Shown here piece after piece: positions 1 to 5,432 of a stretch of DNA of 8,709 nt. Position 1 is the stretch's first letter. Every line of letters starts with the position of its first letter. The DNA is taken from NCBI GenBank assembly GCA_033764265.1, contig JANRJB010000203.1, positions 1 through 8,709 of the forward strand, in the 5' to 3' direction. The stretch is from VGEM01 sp033764265. Its GTDB lineage: Bacteria; Pseudomonadota; Alphaproteobacteria; Rhodospirillales; Rhodospirillaceae. The notes under the pieces were generated by a model. The model did no database searches. It was not told the origin of the DNA and saw only the letters and a list, made by a program, of their open reading frames with translations. The translations under genes were made by a program, and so were the position numbers.

Positions 1-152
1 AACACGTCCTCGCCGCGCACGTTCTCGTGGATTTCGACGAAAATCTCGAGGTCGGAAAAGCGCTTGATGCTGCAGTTGGTCAGCGGCGTCTTGAGCCACG
101 CGGCGATGGCTTCGGCCAGCGGTCGGTTGCTGTTTCCGGCGATGATCTTCAT
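1..152 (-). CDS. prs: Ribose-phosphate pyrophosphokinase (PRPP synthetase), N-terminal part, cut by window edge
   Basis: The reading frame on the minus strand starts with ATG at 152 and runs off the left edge; 50 complete codons are visible. The translation begins MKIIAGNSNRPLAEAIAAWL and continues through RFSDLEIFVEIHENVRGEDV, the highly conserved N-terminus of bacterial PRPP synthetases. The FxDxEIxVEIxENVRGxDV block is the family's first signature. The enzyme makes 5-phosphoribosyl-1-pyrophosphate from ribose 5-phosphate and ATP in the cytoplasm, feeding purine, pyrimidine, histidine, tryptophan and NAD synthesis. The catalytic and PRPP-binding motifs lie outside the window. The gene follows the lipoprotein gene on the same strand after a 128-nt gap that holds its own promoter, so it is probably a separate transcription unit. 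No good Shine-Dalgarno sits at normal distance; a G run 8-11 nt upstream (161-164) is the nearest candidate. Confidence 0.95.
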   Translation of the reverse strand, partial: MKIIAGNSNRPLAEAIAAWLKTPLTNCSIKRFSDLEIFVEIHENVRGEDV

Positions 153-158
153 CGAATC

Positions 159-193
159 GGCCCCGCGCTCCCCCGGCGCCGCCCCCGCGGGCC
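159..193 (-). promoter_or_regulatory. GC-rich stem in the prs leader, next to the start codon
   Basis: The prs leader is almost pure G+C. On the minus strand the segment 193-186 (GGCCCGCG) can pair with 167-159 (CGCGGGGCC) if one base is bulged, enclosing an 18-nt GC-rich loop. The stem ends 6 nt before the start codon at 152 and would bury the G run that is the only nearby ribosome-binding candidate, while leaving the GGGGGAG run (174-168) in the loop. Pairing is visible; any control of translation is inference. Confidence 0.3.
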
Positions 194-206
194 GTCGGCG
201 GGGCGC

Positions 207-235
207 AACCTATCAACCTGTCTCAGGGCTGTAAA
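207..235 (-). promoter_or_regulatory. Sigma-70-like promoter of prs
   Basis: Read on the minus strand, a -35 box TTTACA (235-230, five of six matches to TTGACA) is followed by a 17-nt spacer and a -10 box TAGGTT (212-207, three of six matches to TATAAT). A start of transcription near 200 would leave a leader of about 48 nt before the prs ATG at 152. Spacing and -35 match are good for such GC-rich DNA. The hexamers are seen directly; promoter activity is inferred. Confidence 0.6.
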
Positions 236-280
236 CCGGCCAGAAACGCTTCAAAAACGGGCATTTCCGCGGTGTCGAGG

Positions 281-1168
281 TCAGCGCGGCGGCACCAGCG
301 CCAACAGGGTCATCAGGTCGGGCGCGGCGGCCTCGGCGATGGCGAAGGCGGTCGCGCCCCAGGCGCCGTCGAGCGCGCCGCGCGGAATGGTGTTGGACAG
401 TTTGGCCTCGCCCAGGTCCTGGCCGTCCTGGCCGATGGCCCGCCAGAAGATTTCGACGAAATCCTCGCCGCCGACGGCGGGGCGCACGTCGACGCGGCCG
501 ATGACCACGACATCGGGCGACACGTCGTCGCGCTTCACGCCGTTCTCGGCCAGCACCTGGATCATCGCCAGCTGCAGGGCCTCGCGGCCGTCGCCGGGCG
601 CGCCTTCGACCGGCTTGACCGAGACCCGTGGCAGGTTCGGCGCCGGTTCGCCGACCGGCGGCGCGACCCCGGCCGATGCCGGGATCGGCGTGGCCGCGTC
701 GATCATGCGCGCAACGGCCTGCGCGACCTCTTGGCCGAGCGCTTGCGCCGACCCACCACCGGATTGCCATACGACGCGGGGCACTTGCGCGCTTTGAGCG
801 TAGCGGCCGGCGGTTTCGCCCCGGCGCGAGACCAGCGACCAGTCGATGGCAAGCGCGACGGGGTCACCGCCGGCGGCAACCGGCGCGGCACGACCCGACA
901 AGGTGAAACCCAGGCCGCCGTTGGTGGCTACAGCCTCGGCAGGGATGTCGTAGGTCTCAAGGCCTTTGGCGACGGCGCGGGCGATCTCACCGGCCAGAGG
1001 CTCCGGCACGCCTGCCGGCGACAGCACGGCGATGCCGACCGCCGACGGTACGTCGAGCACCGCCAGGTCCGAGGTTACTTTCTGCGTGCCCTTGAACGGC
1101 TGCGGTACCGATCCGCAGGCCGCGATCAGCAGCGCGGCGGCGAACAGGGCGATCGCACGCGCGATCAT
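281..1168 (-). CDS. Putative lipoprotein with two tandem copies of an unrecognised domain
   Basis: This 295-residue protein is not one I recognise. It starts with a short lipoprotein signal: R4, a hydrophobic stretch at 5-17 and a lipobox ending IAAC with Cys18, so the mature protein should be diacylated by Lgt, encoded three genes upstream in the same operon. Residue 19 is Gly, not Asp, which fits sorting to the outer membrane under the E. coli rule. After a linker (19-42) come two similar halves, about 43-156 and 179-287, separated by a Pro/Ala/Gly-rich linker at 157-178. Each half has a beta segment, a long helix ending near LETYDIPAEAV or LAENGVKRDDV, a strand with GR (LSGRA, VIGRV), a strand with W (IDWSL, IFWRA) followed by a G-containing turn, an IP/VP turn and an Ala-rich helix. 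The start codon overlaps the pgeF stop (ATGA), so translation is probably coupled. The alternative is a single larger fold rather than a duplication. Confidence 0.85.
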   Translation of the reverse strand: MIARAIALFAAALLIAACGSVPQPFKGTQKVTSDLAVLDVPSAVGIAVLSPAGVPEPLAGEIARAVAKGLETYDIPAEAVATNGGLGFTLSGRAAPVAAGGDPVALAIDWSLVSRRGETAGRYAQSAQVPRVVWQSGGGSAQALGQEVAQAVARMIDAATPIPASAGVAPPVGEPAPNLPRVSVKPVEGAPGDGREALQLAMIQVLAENGVKRDDVSPDVVVIGRVDVRPAVGGEDFVEIFWRAIGQDGQDLGEAKLSNTIPRGALDGAWGATAFAIAEAAAPDLMTLLALVPPR

Positions 1169-1938
1169 GCCGCCTCCACGAGCGCGATGGCCGAGAGCTG
1201 ACGGCCGTAGTCAGGTTCCTTTCTCAGCACCGCGCGGCGATAGCTGAAAAACTGCGTCTCGTGGGCGCAGGTGTCCCATCCGCCGCCGACCACGCGGCCG
1301 ACGCCCGCCTCCGTCAGCTGGGCGCGAACGAACCCCGGCAGATCGAAATGGCTGTGGCCGTTGGGCTTGGGCGATGCGAAAAACCGCAACAAACCGGCGT
1401 CGCGATCGCGGAACCGGGCCACGAACTCGGGACCGACTTCGTACGAGGCCTGGCCGATGCACGGCCCGATGGCCGCGATCAGGCGCGATGACTGCGCCCC
1501 CAGCGCCGTCATCGCCGCGACCGTGTTGGCCAGCACACCGTCGAATGCGCCTTTCCAGCCGGCATGGGCGGCGCCGATCACGCCCGCGACCGGGTCGGCC
1601 AGCAGCACCGGCGCGCAGTCGGCCGTGAGAATTCCCAGCGCGAGGTCGGGCACGGCCGTCACCATGGCGTCGGCGACCGGTGCGTCGGACCACGTCCACG
1701 CGTGCGTGACGGTGACCACGTCCGCGGTATGGCGCTGCTTGACGGTGACGAGCGAGTCCGGTTCGACGCCCAGGCGTTCAGCACACGCGGCACGGTTGGC
1801 GGCTACCCGCCCCGGGTCGTCGTTGGCGCTGAAGGCGCAATTGTTGGCGGCGTAAAGGCCGGCCGATCCGCCGCCGGTGCGGGTGAAGAAGCCGTGACGC
1901 ACGGCGGGCAGGGCATTCAGGTCGTCAACGGTGATCAT
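1165..1938 (-). CDS. pgeF: Purine nucleoside phosphorylase / laccase-domain protein PgeF (YfiH)
   Basis: A 257-residue member of the YfiH/PgeF (Cu-oxidase_4, DUF152) family. The zinc ligands fall where expected: His70 in VKQRH, Cys108 in TADCAPVLL and His125 in AAHAGWKG, close to E. coli YfiH H71, C107 and H124. Further family blocks are IGPCIGQASYEVG (157-169) and CAHETQFFSYRR (224-235). Family members cleave adenosine and inosine phosphorolytically, and the E. coli protein also has a role in peptidoglycan fidelity, limiting mis-incorporation of serine for alanine in UDP-MurNAc peptides; older annotations say polyphenol oxidase. It is cytoplasmic, with no signal peptide. The start at 1938 gives MITVDDLNALPAVRHGFFTR, matching the family's N-terminus, and overlaps the end of the methyltransferase gene by 14 nt. 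The stop overlaps the lipoprotein start by 4 nt. Length is near normal for the family. Confidence 0.95.
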   Translation of the reverse strand: MITVDDLNALPAVRHGFFTRTGGGSAGLYAANNCAFSANDDPGRVAANRAACAERLGVEPDSLVTVKQRHTADVVTVTHAWTWSDAPVADAMVTAVPDLALGILTADCAPVLLADPVAGVIGAAHAGWKGAFDGVLANTVAAMTALGAQSSRLIAAIGPCIGQASYEVGPEFVARFRDRDAGLLRFFASPKPNGHSHFDLPGFVRAQLTEAGVGRVVGGGWDTCAHETQFFSYRRAVLRKEPDYGRQLSAIALVEAA

Positions 1939-3010
1939 TGTCGCCAGCTTGCGCGAAACCGTCGAGGGTTGCCAGTGACGGATGGCTGACGGCCATCACC
2001 TTGAACAACGCGCCCATGGCGTCGGGTTCGATCAGCCGGCGCACGCCGGCGTGTACGTCGCGCCCGACCGCCGCCGGCTTGCCCCGGGCCAGCGTCGCCA
2101 GTCGCATCAGGATGCCGAGCGCGCGCAGCCACAGACCCTGCTCGATCGGCCCATGCACCCGCGCGCCGCGACTGCGGGCAGTCGCCGCCAACGCGGCGAA
2201 ATCGACATGAGCGGTCAGGTCCGCCTCGCCGGGATCGCTCAACACCGAGTGATAGCCGTGGCGGCGCACCGCCTGCAGCGTTTCGCCCAGGGCCGAGGCC
2301 TTGTGGCCGTAGTCGATGAACAGCGCGGCGCCGCCGTGGGCGCAGACCCGTTGGGCGGCCGCGCGCACGGCCTCGTGCGCCGTTTCGCAGTGTTCGAACA
2401 CCGCGCCCAGGTCGGCGCCGGCCGCCAGCGGGATCGGCACCGGCGCGGGACCGCTGTCGATGGCGGTGAAACTCAGCGCGCCGGCGCTATCGACCGTGAT
2501 CGCGCGCTCGCGCCATCCCTGCGCTGTGCGCTCGTACTGACGGATCGGCAGGGCGTCGAGGAATTCGTTGGCCACCAGCAGCATCGGCCCGGGCGGCACG
2601 GTCGACAGCGTGTCGTGCCAGTGGGGCTCGATCTCCGAAAGCGCGTAGGCCTGGCTCGCCCGCAAGGCGGGGCTTTGCTCCACCAGATGCACGCGCACGG
2701 CGGCGTTGAAACCTTCGATGCCGGCGGTGGCGCGCAGCAGGTCTTGCATCAGGGTGCCGCGGCCGGGCCCGCATTCCACCAGCAGCACCGGATATGGCGC
2801 ACCCATCGCCGCCCAGGTCGCCGCGCACCATAGCCCGATCATCTCGCCAAAGGTCTGGCTGATGTCGGGCGCGGTGATGAAGTCGCCCGCCGCCCCGAAC
2901 GCGGTGCCCTTGGCGTAGTACGCGGCGTTGGCGGCGGCCATGTACGTGGACACCGGCAGCGGCCCGGATTCGGCGATGCGGGCGCGCAGCGTGTCGATCA
3001 GCGCAGCCAT
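1925..3010 (-). CDS. SAM-dependent protein methyltransferase, COG1565 (MidA/NDUFAF7 family)
   Basis: A 361-residue class I methyltransferase. The SAM-binding motif I is VECGPGRGTLM (78-88), preceded by the family block GDFITAPDISQ (42-52). Other conserved blocks are VHLVEQSPALRASQ (107-120), VANEFLDALPIRQY (146-159), FIDYGH (231-236), LTAHVDF (265-271) and GPIEQGLWLRALGI (287-300). The eukaryotic homologue NDUFAF7/MidA dimethylates an arginine of the NDUFS2 subunit and is needed for complex I assembly; the bacterial target is not established. The protein looks soluble. The region that usually reads like YM..aL..P..GYY is compressed here to YMAAANAAYYAKG (23-35). The start at 3010 is 10 nt after the lgt stop with no clear Shine-Dalgarno, suggesting coupled translation. 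The neighbourhood lgt - COG1565 - pgeF is, from general knowledge, frequent in alphaproteobacteria. Confidence 0.93.
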   Translation of the reverse strand: MAALIDTLRARIAESGPLPVSTYMAAANAAYYAKGTAFGAAGDFITAPDISQTFGEMIGLWCAATWAAMGAPYPVLLVECGPGRGTLMQDLLRATAGIEGFNAAVRVHLVEQSPALRASQAYALSEIEPHWHDTLSTVPPGPMLLVANEFLDALPIRQYERTAQGWRERAITVDSAGALSFTAIDSGPAPVPIPLAAGADLGAVFEHCETAHEAVRAAAQRVCAHGGAALFIDYGHKASALGETLQAVRRHGYHSVLSDPGEADLTAHVDFAALAATARSRGARVHGPIEQGLWLRALGILMRLATLARGKPAAVGRDVHAGVRRLIEPDAMGALFKVMAVSHPSLATLDGFAQAGDNDHR

Positions 3011-3020
3011 GCGCGGGCGC

Positions 3021-3833
3021 TCAGGACTTGGCGGCGGCCGCGCGCCTGGCCCGCCACACGCAGAACAGGCCGAACAGCACCATCGGCACCGAGAGCAATT
3101 GGCCCATGGTCGCGCCCATCGCCAGAAAGCCGATGTGGGCGTCCGGCTCGCGGAAGACCTCGCCGACGATGCGCGCGAGGCCGTAGCCGATCAGAAAACA
3201 GCCGGTCAGCGTGCCGGGCCGGCGGCGGACGGTTTCGTTGCGGCTCAGCGCGAACATGACCGCGAACAGCACCACGCCTTCCAGCGTGGCCTGATACAAC
3301 TGGCTGGGATGACGCGGCAGGTCGCCGGCGCCCGGAAACACCATGGCCCACGGCACGTCGGGCGCGACGCGGCCCCACAGTTCGCCGTTGACGAAATTGG
3401 CCAGCCGGCCGAGGCCGAGCCCGATCGGCACCGCGCATCCCACCCCGTCGGCCAGATACCATTGGTCGACCTTGGCGCGGCGCGCATACAGCATGATGGC
3501 CAGGATCACGCCCAACAGGCCGCCGTGGAACGACATGCCGCCTTCCCACGTTTTCAGGATGCCGAGCGGGTCGACCAGGTACTCCATTGGCTTGTAGAAC
3601 AGTGCGTATCCGATGCGCCCGCCGAGCACGACCCCCAACAGCGCCCACAGGAAAAAGTCATCGACCTGCGCCGGGGTCATCAGCGCCGGCGGCAGGCGCA
3701 CAAGTCGCTTGACGTACGCCACGCCGCCCAGGATGCCGACGATGTAAGCCAGCGCATACCAGCGCACGGCGACCGGCCCGATCTCGAAGATCACCGGGTC
3801 GATGGTCGGAAACGGGATGGCGAAGACATTCAT
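3021..3833 (-). CDS. lgt: Prolipoprotein diacylglyceryl transferase
   Basis: A 270-residue inner-membrane enzyme that moves diacylglycerol from phosphatidylglycerol to the lipobox cysteine of prolipoproteins, the first step of lipoprotein maturation. Key residues sit as in E. coli Lgt: Tyr26 (RWYALAY), His103 (SFHGGLLG), Arg143 in the signature GRLANFVNGELWGR (142-155), and Arg221 in YGLARIVGEVFREPD (217-231), the likely equivalent of E. coli R239. HPSQLYQATLEG (175-186) and MGATMGQLLS (239-248) are further family blocks. Several hydrophobic segments fit a multi-pass membrane protein. The frame is open far upstream on the same strand, but the ATG at 3833 gives the right N-terminus (MNVFAIPFPTIDPVIFEIGP) and length, and the upstream extension only shadows hldD. 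It lies 5 nt after the hldD stop. One product of this operon, the lipoprotein at 281-1168, is a predicted Lgt substrate. Confidence 0.97.
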   Translation of the reverse strand: MNVFAIPFPTIDPVIFEIGPVAVRWYALAYIVGILGGVAYVKRLVRLPPALMTPAQVDDFFLWALLGVVLGGRIGYALFYKPMEYLVDPLGILKTWEGGMSFHGGLLGVILAIMLYARRAKVDQWYLADGVGCAVPIGLGLGRLANFVNGELWGRVAPDVPWAMVFPGAGDLPRHPSQLYQATLEGVVLFAVMFALSRNETVRRRPGTLTGCFLIGYGLARIVGEVFREPDAHIGFLAMGATMGQLLSVPMVLFGLFCVWRARRAAAAKS

Positions 3834-3838
3834 GCGGT

Positions 3839-4825
3839 TCAACGGTACGGATCGGGCTGCGACAGGTAGGTGGTCACGGTCTCGGTCACGCCGATCTCGA
3901 GCGGTGTGAAGGCGGTGGTGTAGCCGACGCGGCGCAGCCGGTCCATCTTGGCCTGGGTGAAATACTGGTATTGCGCGCGCAACTCCGGCGGCGTGTCGCG
4001 AAACGCGATCTGCGGCTCGCGTCCAGCCGCGCGATAGACCGCCTGCGCCAGGTCGAGGAACGTGCGCGGCTGACCGGTGCCCAGGTTGAACAGGCCGGAC
4101 ACCGCCGGATTCTCGAGCAGCCACAGAATCACGTCGCAACAATCGTCGACGAACACGAAGTCGCGCAGCTGGCCGCCATCGGGGTAGGCAGGATTGTGCG
4201 ACCGGAACAGCTTGAACGCCTGCTCTTTGGCGGCGGCGGCATAGACCTGCGGGACGAGACTGGATTGTGCGCCCTTGTGGAATTCGTTGGGGCCGTAGAC
4301 GTTGAAGAACTTCAGTCCCGCCCACTGCGGCGGCACGGCGCGCGCGCGCGTCCATTGGTCGGCGACCCACAGGTCGAAGTCGTGCTTGCTTTGGCCGTAG
4401 GGATTAAGCGGGCGGAAACGCGCCAGCGCCTCGGGCGTGCCGGCGTCGTCGAAGCCCGCGCCGCCGTCGCCGTAGGTCGCCGCCGACGAGGCATAGATGA
4501 ACGGCACTTCGGCGCGCGCGCACCAGTGCCACAACGCACGGCTGAGCAGCACGTTGGTCTCGTGCAGGCGCTCGACGTCGGTCTCGGTGGTCGAGGTGAG
4601 CGCGCCCAGGTGGATGACGGCCGAAATTTCCTTCAGGTGATCGTACAGAAACGCCAGCGTCTGCTCGGGCGGCACCAGATGCGCCAGGCTGCGTTTGGCG
4701 ATGTTGCGGCGCTTGTGCTCGTTCTCGCAGCGGTCGATGGCCGCGAGCGGCCCCAGCCCGCGCGATTCCATCACCGCGAGCAAGTTCGAGCCGATGAAGC
4801 CGGTGCCGCCGGTCACCACGTACAT
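3839..4825 (-). CDS. hldD: ADP-L-glycero-D-manno-heptose 6-epimerase
   Basis: A 328-residue extended short-chain dehydrogenase/reductase. The Rossmann glycine motif TGGTGFIG (5-12) is at the extreme N-terminus. The catalytic set is visible: Ser in YASSAATYG (111-119), Tyr143 and Lys147 in NPYGQSK. The family-specific block KFFNVYGPNEFHKG (172-185) carries His183 and Lys184, where HldD enzymes have the second lysine that supports epimerisation. RDFVFVDDCCD (221-231) and FNLGTGQPRTFLDLA (246-260) also fit. The enzyme converts ADP-D-glycero-D-manno-heptose to the L,D form used in the LPS inner core, in the cytoplasm. It is slightly longer than E. coli HldD (310). Another nucleotide-sugar epimerase is possible, but the HKG block argues for HldD. 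It is the first gene of the minus-strand operon; its Shine-Dalgarno is weak (a CGGGA stretch about 8 nt upstream of the ATG). Confidence 0.92.
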   Translation of the reverse strand: MYVVTGGTGFIGSNLLAVMESRGLGPLAAIDRCENEHKRRNIAKRSLAHLVPPEQTLAFLYDHLKEISAVIHLGALTSTTETDVERLHETNVLLSRALWHWCARAEVPFIYASSAATYGDGGAGFDDAGTPEALARFRPLNPYGQSKHDFDLWVADQWTRARAVPPQWAGLKFFNVYGPNEFHKGAQSSLVPQVYAAAAKEQAFKLFRSHNPAYPDGGQLRDFVFVDDCCDVILWLLENPAVSGLFNLGTGQPRTFLDLAQAVYRAAGREPQIAFRDTPPELRAQYQYFTQAKMDRLRRVGYTTAFTPLEIGVTETVTTYLSQPDPYR

Positions 4826-4943
4826 GCGCGATCCCGAGGATGACGTCCCGCCGGTTGCGCGGCGGGCTTGCGCGGCCGATATTAGCCGAGTTCACCGACC
4901 CCGTGGCACCCAAGACTGGACCGCAATTCCGAGGAGCGCGCCG
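4826..4943. promoter_or_regulatory. Divergent promoter region between hldD and the ubiK-like gene
   Basis: These 118 nt separate two divergent genes and must hold both promoters. The only AT-rich core is ATATTA at 4879-4884. Read on the minus strand it is TAATAT, a plausible -10 for hldD, with no convincing -35 at 16-18 nt. On the plus strand GATATT (4878-4883) lies 17 nt after TTGCGC (4855-4860), a weak -35/-10 pair for the ubiK-like gene. The two candidates overlap, so the promoters may compete. Assignments are tentative. Confidence 0.4.
4847..4866 (-). promoter_or_regulatory. Perfect GC hairpin in the presumed hldD leader
   Basis: CCCGCCG (4847-4853) and CGGCGGG (4860-4866) form a perfect 7-bp stem with a 6-nt loop. 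If hldD uses the TAATAT -10 at 4884-4879, transcription would start near 4872 and this stem would sit almost at the 5' end of the operon mRNA, 21 nt before the start codon. A role in mRNA stability is possible but unproven. It has no T-tract and is not a terminator. Confidence 0.4.
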
Positions 4944-5246
4944 ATGGCCAACCCCAATCGCATCTTCGACGACGTCGCCAAGATGGCCGGCGGCGCGCTC
5001 AGCGCCGTGGCGGCCTTCAAGCAGGAAGTCGAGACGATGGTGCGCGACCGCATCGATCGCCTGATGTCGGAAGCCAACTACGTGCGGCGCGAGGAATTCG
5101 ACGCGGTGAAGGCCATGGCCTCGGCGGCACGTGCCGAGCAGGAACGTCTGGCCGCGCGCGTCGCCGCGCTCGAGGCCGCGTCGCCCGCCGCCGCCACGTC
5201 GCCGGCGCGCACGCGCGCCGCATCCAAGCGCAAGCCGATGGCGTGA
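4944..5246 (+). CDS. ubiK: UbiK-family accessory factor (BMFP/YqiC domain)
   Basis: A 100-residue protein starting MANPNRIFDDVAKMAGGALS. The small N-terminal amphipathic part with DDVAKMAGGA, then VRDRIDRLM, YVRREEFDAVKAMA and a Glu/Arg/Leu-rich coiled coil (about 55-80) is the layout of the BMFP/YqiC family. E. coli UbiK is about the same size, forms a coiled-coil trimer, binds UbiJ and supports aerobic ubiquinone synthesis; the Brucella member has membrane-fusogenic activity. The last 20 residues are Ala/Pro/Ser/Thr followed by a basic tail (RAASKRKPMA), low-complexity and probably disordered. The start at 4944 is chosen because a good Shine-Dalgarno, GAGGAG at 4931-4936, lies 7 nt upstream; a longer in-frame start near 4695 would run antisense inside hldD. 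It is the first gene of the plus-strand run. A function in ubiquinone synthesis is inferred from the family. Confidence 0.85.
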   Translation: MANPNRIFDDVAKMAGGALSAVAAFKQEVETMVRDRIDRLMSEANYVRREEFDAVKAMASAARAEQERLAARVAALEAASPAAATSPARTRAASKRKPMA

Positions 5247-5300
5247 ACGCCGCCTGCAACCGACTCATCCGACTCGATTTTTCCGGACTTATCCCCAGGC

Positions 5301-5316
5301 TCCGCGACTCCGCGGA
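5301..5316 (+). promoter_or_regulatory. Short GC hairpin downstream of the ubiK-like gene
   Basis: TCCGCG (5301-5306) and CGCGGA (5311-5316) form a perfect 6-bp stem with the tetraloop ACTC, 54 nt after the stop at 5246. It is not directly followed by a T run (the next TTTT is at 5328-5331, after a second palindrome), so an intrinsic terminator is only weakly supported. Confidence 0.3.
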
Positions 5317-5330
5317 AATCCTCAGGATTT
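5316..5330. promoter_or_regulatory. 15-bp palindrome upstream of the YbjN gene, possible operator
   Basis: AAATCCT-C-AGGATTT is a perfect 7-bp inverted repeat around one central base. A one-base centre cannot make a tight RNA hairpin, so a dimeric protein-binding site is the more natural reading. It abuts the candidate -35 box at 5330-5335, where a bound protein would affect RNA polymerase. Confidence 0.4.
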
Positions 5331-5358
5331 TGTGTTGCGGCAGTGCAACCGCTACTAT
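5330..5358 (+). promoter_or_regulatory. Candidate promoter of the YbjN-domain gene
   Basis: TTGTGT (5330-5335, three of six matches to TTGACA) and TACTAT (5353-5358, four of six matches to TATAAT) are 17 nt apart. The segment around 5353-5362 is among the few AT-rich stretches nearby. Between the boxes lies a small inverted repeat, GTTGC (5334-5338) and GCAAC (5345-5349), a possible repressor site. The predicted transcript starts near 5365 and has a leader of about 68 nt. TATATC (5356-5361) is an alternative -10. Confidence 0.4.
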
Positions 5359-5385
5359 ATCTTGAATCTGCAGTCTCTCGCTGCA

Positions 5386-5410
5386 TCGGATTTGTCGGCT
5401 GCGAATCCGA
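5386..5410 (+). promoter_or_regulatory. Stem-loop in the leader of the YbjN-domain gene
   Basis: TCGGATT (5386-5392) and AATCCGA (5404-5410) are perfect 7-nt complements around an 11-nt loop, ending 22 nt before the start codon at 5433. In the mRNA this would be a modest hairpin upstream of the AGGGG ribosome-binding sequence (5420-5424). The arms share the GGATT/AATCC core of the palindrome at 5316-5330, so both could also be protein-binding sites. Confidence 0.4.
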
Positions 5411-5432
5411 GGGGATTTCAGGGGTCGTTTGC

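Noticed and set aside
237..280. Terminator for the minus-strand operon after the lipoprotein gene
   Set aside because: I found no convincing stem followed by T residues on the minus strand; read-through into prs or Rho-dependent termination is possible.
272..1201. Long plus-strand open frames opposite the lipoprotein gene (also 27-797)
   Set aside because: Long antisense frames are expected in G+C-rich DNA. These are Arg/Gly-rich, show no family motifs, and oppose a gene with a clear lipobox and operon context.
1982..2833. Plus-strand frames opposite the methyltransferase, and at 2928-3869 and 3971-4843 opposite lgt and hldD
   Set aside because: The minus-strand genes have full conserved motif sets; the opposite frames are low-complexity shadows.
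3834..4370. In-frame upstream extension of lgt, giving a 449-residue protein
   Set aside because: The extra residues are Arg/Ala-rich antisense reading of hldD, and the ATG at 3833 gives the proper Lgt N-terminus and length.
4695..4943. Longer start for the UbiK-like protein
   Set aside because: It would overlap hldD in antisense; the ATG at 4944 has a clear GAGGAG and the family N-terminus.
5343..5432. Longer start for the YbjN-domain protein
   Set aside because: It would translate through the candidate promoter and leader stem-loop, adds residues unlike the family, and lacks a ribosome-binding site.
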